A stretch of 64,000 nt of DNA, taken from assembly GCF_003610295.1 (NCBI RefSeq), contig NZ_RAPV01000001.1, positions 2,418,001 to 2,482,000 on the forward strand. Reading direction: 5' to 3'. This DNA comes from Paraburkholderia sp. BL23I1N1. GTDB taxonomy: Bacteria > Pseudomonadota > Gammaproteobacteria > Burkholderiales > Burkholderiaceae. The position numbers and the translations under genes are program-made. Shown in pieces: positions 16,373-24,672 of this stretch; positions within the stretch are counted from its first letter, which is position 1; each line of letters starts with the position of its first letter. The notes under the pieces were generated by a model that was not told the origin of the DNA, did not search any database, and worked only from the letters and a program-made list of their open reading frames with translations.

Positions 16373-17257
16373 ATGACGGAAATGGCAGCAATGGGCAAGC
16401 AGCACAGGGGCGACGACACCGTACACGGGCAAGAAGTGGACAGCACGGGCGGCATGGCCAATGAGAAAGGCGAATCGGTGTCATCGATCGGCAGGGTCTT
16501 CGCGATTCTCGGCGCGATCGGCGACAGCGGAGAGATCGGCATCAGCGAACTGTCGCAGCGGCTCGGTCTGTCGAAGACCACCGTACACCGCGTGATCCAG
16601 ACGCTGAAAGCGCTCGGCTACGTCACGCAGGAAATCGAAACCGAGCGCTACCGGTTGACCATCCGCCTGTTCGAACTCGGTGCGAAAGCACTGGAAAGCG
16701 TCGATCTGGTGCGCGAAGCCGACGTCGAGATGCGCCGCATCGGCCAGGCCACGCGCGAAGCGGTCCACCTCGGCGCGTTCGACGAAGACGCCATCATCTA
16801 CATCCACAAGATCGACGCCGACTACGGGCTGCGCATGCAGTCGCGAATCGGCCGCCGCAATCCACTGCACAGCACGGCAATCGGCAAAGTGCTGCTCGCG
16901 TGGATGGACCCGGCCGAGGCGCGCGAAGTCCTCTCACACGTGGAATTTCGCAAGTCGACGCAAAAGACGCTCGCCTCCGCCGACGCGGTGCTCAGCATCC
17001 TGCCGCGCGTGCGCGAACAAGGCTACGGCGAGGACAACGAGGAACAGGAAGACGGCCTGCGGTGTCTCGCGGTGCCGGTGTTCGACCGCTTCGGTCGTGT
17101 GATCGCCGGCCTGTCCATTTCGTTTCCGACGATGCGCTGCGGCGCCGACACGAAATCGCACTACGTCGCGCTACTCAAGCAGTCGGGGCTCGCGATCTCG
17201 ACGCAGCTCGGCTATCGCGAAGCGACGGCGCCGGAGCAGACAGCGATCGAAGGGTGA
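16373..17257 (+). CDS. kdgR: IclR-family transcriptional regulator (KdgR-like)
   Basis: A 294-aa regulator. The N-terminal winged helix (about 33-95) contains SELSQRLGLSKTTVHRVIQTLKALGYV. The C-terminal effector domain (about 110-280) contains HLGAFDEDAIIYIHKID and GLRCLAVPVFDRFGRVIAGLSISFPT. IclR-type KdgR proteins repress hexuronate and pectin catabolic genes and release DNA on binding 2-keto-3-deoxygluconate. It follows kduD by 112 bp in the same direction. The first ATG is used; later in-frame ATGs at 16382 and 16391 are possible. Target sites are probably the palindromes at 14397-14506. Confidence 0.9.
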   Translation: MTEMAAMGKQHRGDDTVHGQEVDSTGGMANEKGESVSSIGRVFAILGAIGDSGEIGISELSQRLGLSKTTVHRVIQTLKALGYVTQEIETERYRLTIRLFELGAKALESVDLVREADVEMRRIGQATREAVHLGAFDEDAIIYIHKIDADYGLRMQSRIGRRNPLHSTAIGKVLLAWMDPAEAREVLSHVEFRKSTQKTLASADAVLSILPRVREQGYGEDNEEQEDGLRCLAVPVFDRFGRVIAGLSISFPTMRCGADTKSHYVALLKQSGLAISTQLGYREATAPEQTAIEG

Positions 17258-17276
17258 GCTGCAAACGCAGAACGGG

Positions 17277-17831
17277 TCATGGCAGCATCCGCTGCAAGGT
17301 CTGGTCCTTGAGCACAAAGCGATGAAACAACGCCGCCGCGATATGCAGTGCGATCAGCGCGAACAGCACCCAGGCCAGGTAACCATGAATGTCGCCCATT
17401 TCATGCCCTACCGGCGAACCGACCGCTGAGATGCTGGGATACGGCAGCACGCCGAGCAGCTTGACGGACCACCCGCGCGACGACGCATTGGCCCAGCCCA
17501 ACAAGGGCACCACCACCAGCGCGAGATAGAGGAGACCGTGCGTGATGTGCGAGACGACACGGAAGAACGGCGACAACGATGCAGGTGCCGGCGCGTGGGT
17601 GAGACGCCAGACGATTCTCACCACGACCGCTGCAATCAGCGTTGCCCCCACGCCGAGATGCCATGCGATCAGCCCGTCGGGCCGCGTGCCCTTATGAATA
17701 TCCGGCATGGTCCAACCAATCACGAATTGCGCCGCGATCAATAAGACCACAAGCCAGTGAAGAAATTTGGCTACGCCGTCATAGGCTGAAGCGGAGCGTA
17801 AAAAGTGGGCCTGGTCCGTTCGCATGGTCAT
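17277..17831 (-). CDS. Cytochrome b561-type membrane protein
   Basis: About 184 aa with four membrane helices and conserved haem-ligand histidines: KFLHWLVV near the start, AWHLGVGAT, SHITHGLLYLAL, and GDIHGYLAWVLFALIALHIAAALFHRFVLKD at the end. Bacterial b561 proteins exchange electrons between quinone and periplasmic acceptors; some oxidise superoxide. The start is uncertain: ATGs at 17831 and 17825 lack a clear ribosome site, and the frame opens at 17924. It converges on the IclR gene with a 19-bp gap. A degenerate copy of the hopanoid-locus regulator box lies about 105 bp upstream. Confidence 0.88.
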   Translation of the reverse strand: MTMRTDQAHFLRSASAYDGVAKFLHWLVVLLIAAQFVIGWTMPDIHKGTRPDGLIAWHLGVGATLIAAVVVRIVWRLTHAPAPASLSPFFRVVSHITHGLLYLALVVVPLLGWANASSRGWSVKLLGVLPYPSISAVGSPVGHEMGDIHGYLAWVLFALIALHIAAALFHRFVLKDQTLQRMLP

Positions 17832-17934
17832 GAGCGTGTTGTAGCCGCGGTGCAGCTGTTGGATGGAGATAGCGTATTTGCGCCGAGGACGCACACATTG
17901 AGCACACATTGAGAGCGCGATCACGCGGCATGCT

Positions 17935-17951
17935 ACGGATCAAACCTTAAG
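17935..17951 (-). promoter_or_regulatory. Degenerate copy of the PmrA-like box
   Basis: The ten bases AAACCTTAAG, followed by AAAA, match the boxes at 4120 and 10295 exactly, but the second hexamer (ATCCGT on the minus strand) is poor. Position relative to the b561 start is similar to the other two. A 7-bp hairpin, CACCTGA/TCAGGTG, follows at about 17966-17988. Confidence 0.3.
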
Positions 17952-18395
17952 AAAAGCTGATGCTACACCTGACAATTTTCTTCAGGTGCGAAAGCGGTAA
18001 CACATCGGCAATGCCCCGCGATCGCGTAGAAATTGCCGTCGGCGACGCATGACGACATGCGTGCATCCCAAGTCTGCAACTGAATGTATCCGTGCGGCAT
18101 GCGCACAGAGATTAGCCGCTTCACACGTATTCCCATTGTTCATACGCGCGCGCATCGATCTGCCGGAGCGCGCCGTATGCGGGAAAACACGACATTTTTC
18201 ATAGTGCGTTCAACGGGTTGCCCGCTGGCATGTTGCCTGCGCAACGGCTATTCGCAGCGCAGCTGCCCTATCGCCACACCGTGTCGCGAAGGTGGCCGAC
18301 ATGCAAAGAAATCGACACGTCCTGTTACACACGAACACACCGGTAATCCAGCCGCTCAGTAGAGTTCGATCAAACGTAAAAGGGAGTGCAACGCC
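17952..18395. other. About 440 bp without a recognisable gene
   Basis: No protein with plausible codon use, no RNA gene and no strong terminator was seen on either strand. The last 30 bases carry the ribosome site of the small lipoprotein. Confidence 0.5.
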
Positions 18396-18518
18396 ATGAA
18401 ACGAATCTTCGCGCTGGCTCTGCTGGCCCTCACCCTCGGGAGTGCGTTGGGCGGTTGCATCGTCGTTCCCGAAGGCGGCTATCACGAGCACTACTACCAC
18501 GATCACGACCATTACTAA
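18396..18518 (+). CDS. 40-residue lipoprotein with His/Tyr/Asp-rich tail
   Basis: A 41-codon ORF with AAGGGAG six to ten bases before the ATG. Residues 1-20 form a lipoprotein signal (basic MKR, hydrophobic FALALLALTLGSAL, lipobox LGGC). The mature part is only 20 residues, IVVPEGGYHEHYYHDHDHY, with five His. It may be an outer-membrane-anchored metal-binding or spacer peptide; no family is recognised. It lies 53 bp before a His/Pro-rich secreted protein in the same direction, so they may be co-transcribed. Confidence 0.75.
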   Translation: MKRIFALALLALTLGSALGGCIVVPEGGYHEHYYHDHDHY

Positions 18519-18571
18519 GCGCTGCGCACGCGGCGCACTCCACACTCAATCGTAAAACCCGAGAAGAAAAC

Positions 18572-18973
18572 ATGAACAATTCACGAAGCCGCTGGCTGTC
18601 CATGGCGATCGTTGCAGGTCTGGGGATCGGCGCATCGTCTGTTGCGTTGGCGCACGTCGACGTGGGCGTGAACATCGGTATTCCGGGCGTGGCCTACGCA
18701 CCCGAGCCGGTCTATGCCCCGCCTCCGCCTGTCTACGCGCCCGCGCCGCCGGTGGTGGTGGTGAGCCCTGGCTGGTACGGCGAACGTTACTACGACGGCC
18801 ATCGCTACTGGGAACGACGCGAGTGGGAGGAACGCCATCACGAGCGCGAATGGCATGACGCGCGCGGCTATCGCGAGGGTCCGCACGGCGACTGGCACGG
18901 TCACGGCGGCGATCACGGCGATCACGGCGATTGGCACGGCCATGGCGATGATCACGGCCGGGGCGATCACTAA
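18572..18973 (+). CDS. Secreted PXPV-type protein with His/Gly/Asp-rich tail
   Basis: A 133-aa exported protein. The signal peptide ends near ALAHVD (about 28). A Pro/Val repeat segment follows with YAPEPVYAPPPPVYAPAPPVVVV, then an aromatic/basic section (WYGERYYDGHRYWERREWEERHHE) and a C-terminal tail of HGD/HGH repeats (about 105-133). The repeats suit a periplasmic or surface metal-chelating or structural protein of the PXPV-repeat kind common in Burkholderia. GAGAAG precedes the ATG. It follows the small lipoprotein and precedes a short hypothetical gene. Confidence 0.85.
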   Translation: MNNSRSRWLSMAIVAGLGIGASSVALAHVDVGVNIGIPGVAYAPEPVYAPPPPVYAPAPPVVVVSPGWYGERYYDGHRYWERREWEERHHEREWHDARGYREGPHGDWHGHGGDHGDHGDWHGHGDDHGRGDH

Positions 18974-19051
18974 GGCATGGGCCGTGGCGGCGTCAGCGAC
19001 GCCGCCGGTCCGCGCCGGCATTCGCGCCACACCTTTTGAAGGAGCGACGAT

Positions 19052-19300
19052 TTGCTACGCAACGATCCACGGCGTGTAACGGCGCACATCGACGGCGTGG
19101 TCATTTCCGCCGAATACAGCGAACAGACCGGCCAATTGTGTTTGCGTCAGGACGGCACCGTGCTTCGCGAATGGTTTCCACCTCACTCGTGGATCGCGAT
19201 TGCATCGGTGGCCGGCGCGCGCCACTGGGGTACGCGGCCCACTGACGAGGATCTTCGGGCCTTGCTGCGCAACGAGATGACCCTGTTGCGCACGCCATAA
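19052..19300 (+). CDS. Hypothetical 82-aa protein
   Basis: The frame starts at TTG with GGAG seven bases upstream. The protein is soluble and compact, with HIDGVVISAEYSEQTGQLCLRQDGTVLREWFPPHSWIAIASV in the middle, suggesting a small beta-rich domain. It is third in line after two secreted proteins. I do not recognise the family. Codon use matches the neighbouring genes. Confidence 0.7.
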   Translation: MLRNDPRRVTAHIDGVVISAEYSEQTGQLCLRQDGTVLREWFPPHSWIAIASVAGARHWGTRPTDEDLRALLRNEMTLLRTP

Positions 19301-19322
19301 CCGCGTGACGGAAACAAAAAAA

Positions 19323-19353
19323 GCTGGCCACCGAATAGGGTCCGGTGACCAGC
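19323..19353 (-). terminator. Hairpin terminator between convergent small genes
   Basis: The arms GCTGGCCACCG / CGGTGACCAGC pair over 11 bp with one G-U, and an A7 run on the plus-strand left side gives a T tract for minus-strand transcripts. It probably ends the 19418-19666 gene. Confidence 0.8.
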
Positions 19354-19417
19354 CTCTCGCAGTCGACTCAATCTGAATCGAACAGCGCCGCGATGTTCCG
19401 CGTATTTCGCTTTGCGC

Positions 19418-19666
19418 TTAACGTGCGTTATAAATCGGCGGCGAATAGGAGCTTACCGTCGTGTCGCTGCCGCGACCGACTTGCCACGTACCGTGGCTGC
19501 CCGAGCCATAACCACTTGTATTGGCCTGACGAGCACTTTGCTGTTCGGAACTTTGCACCTGCGCGCCCTGCGCGTTTTGCGGGGCCGGCTGATTCGATTG
19601 CGCGAACGAAGCGATCGGGGCGCCAAGAACAACGGCAATAGCAACAGCTTTGATGAGCGATTTCAT
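19418..19666 (-). CDS. Small exported protein (DUF4148-like N-terminus)
   Basis: An 82-aa protein with strong GGAGGTGG before the ATG at 19666 and a signal peptide (MKSLIKAVAIAVVLGAPIASFAQ, about 23 residues). The mature part is Gln/Ser/Gly-rich (SNQPAPQNAQGAQVQSSEQQSARQANTSGYGSG). The signal region is like that of the many DUF4148 proteins in Burkholderia, but the mature domain is short and differs. It is probably periplasmic, with unknown function. Confidence 0.8.
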   Translation of the reverse strand: MKSLIKAVAIAVVLGAPIASFAQSNQPAPQNAQGAQVQSSEQQSARQANTSGYGSGSHGTWQVGRGSDTTVSSYSPPIYNAR

Positions 19667-20016
19667 GAAACCACCTCCAGAAATTGACCTGTACGCGCTG
19701 CGAATGTCACGCGTGGTGCAGCTAGTGAGCACAGTCTAGAAGCGGTTCAGGCGCGGATAAATCCTCCATTCCTGAATTCACTGTTGCTTTTGACACGACA
19801 ATTGCAGAAGCCCGCCCATCAACGGTTTGCCGGCATGCGTGTGGCCCGGCGGGGTTCGTGTGGCTGGAGAATTTCCGGCGCGCATTCTATAAACGCAGGT
19901 TATGGACCTACGCGGACCTACGCGCCGGAGAAAACCGCAAGCGGGTGTTGCAACGCGGTAATCGCTGCGTTCATCGCGGCACGATTGCGGCGCCACCGTT
20001 TCGCGCTCGCTCGCCC
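19667..20016. other. 350-bp gap between two minus-strand genes
   Basis: Only a short direct repeat, GGACCTACGC, twice near 19904-19925 was noticed. No gene is supported. Confidence 0.5.
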
Positions 20017-21279
<1,263 letters not shown>

Positions 21280-21537
21280 CTAGTTTTGAGATAATAGTCG
21301 CGCCTGTTTTCGCGGTGCCACAGCGCACCAATGCTTCGCATCCTTACCCAGACGGCGATTGCGCTTATGCGCTTGAGTGCTGAGCGTCCGCATCGGTTTG
21401 CAGGCACTCGAGGTAAACCCTGACCGAGTTGCGGACCTCGGCAAGCGGCTTCTTGCGACGTGCCGCTGTCGATGTAGCGTCTTGAGCGGCAGCGTCGCTT
21501 GTCGCGATGCGCGCCGCTGCCTGGTTAATGCCTTGGT

Positions 21538-23109
21538 TTATGCAAGGAACAATCGATAAACCGGGTTCTGCGACTCTTCCCAGTACGGATACCCAAGCGT
21601 CGCGAGAAAACGTTCGAACCCGCTGTTCTCGCTCTCCGGCACCTGAATGCCGACCAGAATCGAACTGTAGTCCGCGCCCTGGTTGCGATAGTGGAACAGG
21701 CTGATATTCCAGTTCGGCGCCATTGACGACAGAAACTTCATCAGCGCGCCCGGCCGTTCCGGAAACTCGAAACGGAACAGACGTTCGTCATGCGCCAGAG
21801 GCGAGCGCCCGCCGACCATGTAGCGGATGTGCTGCTTGGACAGTTCGTCGAAGGTCAGATCGACGGTGGCGAAGCCGTGTGCCTCAAATGCCCCCGCGAT
21901 CTGCGCGGATTCGCTGCGATTGCGGATCTGCACGCCGACAAAGATATGGGCGGATTGCGCGTCCGCAATGCGGTAGTTGAATTCGGTGACGCTGCGCGTG
22001 CCCACCAGTTCGCAGAAGCGGCGGAAGCTGCCGCGCTCTTCGGGAATCGTCACGGCGAACACTGCTTCGCGCGCTTCGCCGACTTCGGCGCGCTCAGCCA
22101 CGAAACGCATGCGGTCGAAATTCATGTTCGCGCCAGACGTGATCGCGATCAGCGTCTGGTTCTCGAGGCCTTCGCGCTCGGCATACTGCTTGGCGCCGGC
22201 CACGGCCAGCGCGCCAGCCGGCTCCAGCACGCTGCGCGTGTCCTGGAACACGTCCTTGATCGCGGCGCACAGCGCATCGGTATTCACCAGCAGCACGTCG
22301 TCGAGATATTCGCTGCACAGGCGGAAGGTTTCTTCGCCGACGAGCTTTACTGCAGTGCCGTCCGAGAACAGCCCGACTTCGTTTAGCGTGACGCGTTCGC
22401 CGGCCTTTAAAGAAGCGGCCATCGCACACGAATCATCGGTCTGCACGCCGATCACCTTGATCTCCGGGCGTACCGATTTCACGTACGCGGCCACGCCGGC
22501 CGCCAGGCCACCGCCGCCGATCGGCACGAAGATCGCGTGAATCGGGCCCTGGTGCTGGCTGAGAATCTCCATCGCGACCGTGCCCTGGCCGGCGATCACG
22601 TACGGATCGTCGAACGGGTGAACGAAGGTCAGGCCGCGCTCTTCCTGCAGCTTCACCGCATGCCCGTACGCATCGCTATAGGACTCGCCGAACTGCACGA
22701 CTTCGACCGTTGCGCCGCCATGGGCGCGTACGGCGTCGACCTTCACCTGCGGGGTTGTCACCGGCACCACGATGATCGCCTTCACGCCCATGCGGGCCGC
22801 CGACAGCGCCACGCCCTGCGCATGATTGCCCGCCGACGCGGTAATCACACCCCGCTCCAGCGCGTCCGCCGGAATATGCGCCATCTTGTTGTACGCGCCG
22901 CGCACCTTGAATGAGAACACCGGCTGGTTGTCCTCGCGCTTCAGATAGACCGGATTGCGCAAGCGTGCCGACAGATTTGGCGCGCGTTCGAGTTCGGTCT
23001 CGCGGGCCACGTCGTAGACGCGCGCGGTCAGGGTTTTCTTCAGGTAGTCGTGACGCAAGGCCACGCTGTCAGCGGCAACGGCCGCCTGTTTGAGTTCATG
23101 TAACGACAC
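21538..23109 (-). CDS. ilvA: Threonine ammonia-lyase, biosynthetic
   Basis: A 523-aa PLP enzyme. Lys68 in FSFKVRGAYNKM binds PLP, SAGNHAQGVA is the substrate loop, and PIGGGGLAAG the phosphate-binding loop. Two ACT-like regulatory domains follow (about 330-523), as in the long, isoleucine-inhibited E. coli type. It deaminates threonine to 2-oxobutyrate, the first step of isoleucine synthesis. Just upstream is a complete attenuator with an Ile-rich leader peptide, so expression is probably tuned by charged tRNA-Ile. Confidence 0.97.
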   Translation of the reverse strand: MSLHELKQAAVAADSVALRHDYLKKTLTARVYDVARETELERAPNLSARLRNPVYLKREDNQPVFSFKVRGAYNKMAHIPADALERGVITASAGNHAQGVALSAARMGVKAIIVVPVTTPQVKVDAVRAHGGATVEVVQFGESYSDAYGHAVKLQEERGLTFVHPFDDPYVIAGQGTVAMEILSQHQGPIHAIFVPIGGGGLAAGVAAYVKSVRPEIKVIGVQTDDSCAMAASLKAGERVTLNEVGLFSDGTAVKLVGEETFRLCSEYLDDVLLVNTDALCAAIKDVFQDTRSVLEPAGALAVAGAKQYAEREGLENQTLIAITSGANMNFDRMRFVAERAEVGEAREAVFAVTIPEERGSFRRFCELVGTRSVTEFNYRIADAQSAHIFVGVQIRNRSESAQIAGAFEAHGFATVDLTFDELSKQHIRYMVGGRSPLAHDERLFRFEFPERPGALMKFLSSMAPNWNISLFHYRNQGADYSSILVGIQVPESENSGFERFLATLGYPYWEESQNPVYRLFLA

Positions 23110-23178
23110 GGCAAGCTCCTGGGCAACAAGGGCAAATCAACAGAGAGATCACCAGGAGGCAGGCAGCATGCGGACATG

Positions 23179-23253
23179 AAAAAACCCGCCTCGTGGGGCG
23201 GGTTGATGTCGCTGCTATCAGACGCGCGCTAACCCACCATTCGATAAATGGTG
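23179..23253 (-). promoter_or_regulatory. ilvA attenuator: pause, antiterminator and terminator hairpins
   Basis: On the minus strand, CACCATT pairs with AATGGTG inside the leader ORF (1:2). GGTGGGTT can instead pair with AACCCGCC (2:3, one G-U). AACCCGCC pairs with GGCGGGTT (23204-23197 with 23190-23183) and is followed by six T (3:4 terminator). The terminator ends 70 nt before ilvA. This is the classic layout for ribosome-mediated attenuation. Confidence 0.85.
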
Positions 23254-23291
23254 CTAATAATCAGCGCAATACGGATGTCGAGGCAGTTCAT
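23229..23291 (-). CDS. ilvA leader peptide (Ile-rich, 20 aa)
   Basis: The ORF reads MNCLDIRIALIISTIYRMVG: five Ile codons (6, 8, 11, 12, 15), two Leu, one Val and one Thr in 20 residues. It overlaps arm 1 of the attenuator, so stalling at Ile codons would free arm 2. The Shine-Dalgarno is weak (GAAGATC). A TTGACA at 23327-23322 lies upstream; with a 17-bp spacer the -10 would be a poor GAAGAT almost at the ATG, so the real start of transcription is uncertain. Confidence 0.82.
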   Translation of the reverse strand: MNCLDIRIALIISTIYRMVG

Positions 23292-23406
23292 GCGGTTGAT
23301 CTTCGTTGACTTGACGGGCTTTGTCAATCCCTGTTCATCACATCGGGCAGCGTCGTCTGAGAGACTACGCGCCGCTGCTAGCAACGCGCGTAGTCATACG
23401 GATGGA

Positions 23407-24672
23407 CTATTGACGCACGCCGCTTTGCTTCCTGAACGCGTCGAGAATGTGCCGCTCCAGCGCGTTATAGTCGCGGCCAAAGTGATGATCGCCCGAGGTA
23501 CGAATCACCTCGACGCCGGTTTTGGCCAGCGCGGGACATAAGGTGTCCTTCTCTTCTTCACCGTAGAAGCACTGCACGATCGCGGGAGGCACACGCGTCA
23601 ATTCAGGCTGCACTTTCAAGGCCTTATCGCTTGCCGGCATGCCGAGCCAGCCGCCGACACGAATCTGGAAATCGGCGTCGGGCGCGAACCCTAGCAGCGC
23701 GATCAACGACACCTTTGCACGCAGCGCGTCAGGCAAACGGTTATAGGCGAACGGCATCACGTCGGCGCCGAACGAATAGCCGACAAGCGCAATATGCTCC
23801 GCGTGCCAGCGCGCGCCATAGGTCTGCATCACGCGCGCGAGATCGCGGCTCGTTTGCGCCGGCGTCCTTTCGCTCCAGAAATATCGCAGGCTGTCGATGC
23901 CGACCACCGACACGCCGTCTTTCTGCAACGCGAGCGAGATGGTCTTGTCGAGATCGCGCCAGCCGCCGTCGCCGGAAATCACAATCGCCATCAAGCCGTT
24001 CGGATGCGCGGCCGGCAATTCAATCAACGGCAGATCGGAGACGTCGTCGTCGCTCGTCGAGAGCGTCTGCAAATGCGGCGTCACCATCGCCACGAGCCGC
24101 GTGCGATCGCCGTTGCCTGGCGTCGCCTTTTCGACGAAGCCCGGCACCTTGTCGCGGATGATCGTCGGGTCCGGCGGGCAAGGCTGAAAGCGCGGATCCA
24201 GATTGCGCTCAGCGTCCACCGAGACCGCGCCGGCAACCGTATTCGATGGCGCCTGTTCGAGCACATGCATCGCCAGCGTCGCGCCCTGCCCCGTACCGGC
24301 GACGATCGGCGCGAAATAGCGGCTCGATTGCGATTGCCGTTCGAGTTGATGACTCAGGGCTTCAGCGTCGCCCACGAGTTGATGGCAGGCTTCTTTTTTC
24401 GCACTCAGATTGGCCGCATAGCGCGCCGCATCCACGCCGACGGTCAACGCACCGGCTTTGGCGAGTGCATCGGCGGTTTGCTGGTCGGCGGCACTCCAGC
24501 CGGAGGCCGGCGAGTAAAGCACCACGAAGCCGCGCAAGGGGCCCACCGGTTGCGTCACCGTCACGTCGCCGTAGCGGCCGCCGGACACGGTGGTGGTTGC
24601 GGCACAGGCGGCCGCGCTGCCAACAACGAGGCTCGCCACCACGGCGAGCCTGAAAAACGGATGCAATGTCAT
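23407..24672 (-). CDS. acvB: AcvB/VirJ-family lysyl-phosphatidylglycerol hydrolase
   Basis: A 421-aa exported alpha/beta hydrolase. The signal peptide lies at about 1-25. The N-terminal domain (about 30-210) has an Ala-rich VLYSPASGWSAADQQ core. The C-terminal VirJ domain has GDGGWRDLDK, nucleophile elbow GYSFGAD, and a catalytic His region in TSGDHHFGRDY. AcvB proteins in Agrobacterium and rhizobia cleave lysyl-phosphatidylglycerol in the periplasm. The ATG overlaps the mprF stop (ATGA), so the synthase and hydrolase are coupled. The long open frame upstream to 24762 lies within mprF and is not used. Confidence 0.9.
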   Translation of the reverse strand: MTLHPFFRLAVVASLVVGSAAACAATTTVSGGRYGDVTVTQPVGPLRGFVVLYSPASGWSAADQQTADALAKAGALTVGVDAARYAANLSAKKEACHQLVGDAEALSHQLERQSQSSRYFAPIVAGTGQGATLAMHVLEQAPSNTVAGAVSVDAERNLDPRFQPCPPDPTIIRDKVPGFVEKATPGNGDRTRLVAMVTPHLQTLSTSDDDVSDLPLIELPAAHPNGLMAIVISGDGGWRDLDKTISLALQKDGVSVVGIDSLRYFWSERTPAQTSRDLARVMQTYGARWHAEHIALVGYSFGADVMPFAYNRLPDALRAKVSLIALLGFAPDADFQIRVGGWLGMPASDKALKVQPELTRVPPAIVQCFYGEEEKDTLCPALAKTGVEVIRTSGDHHFGRDYNALERHILDAFRKQSGVRQ

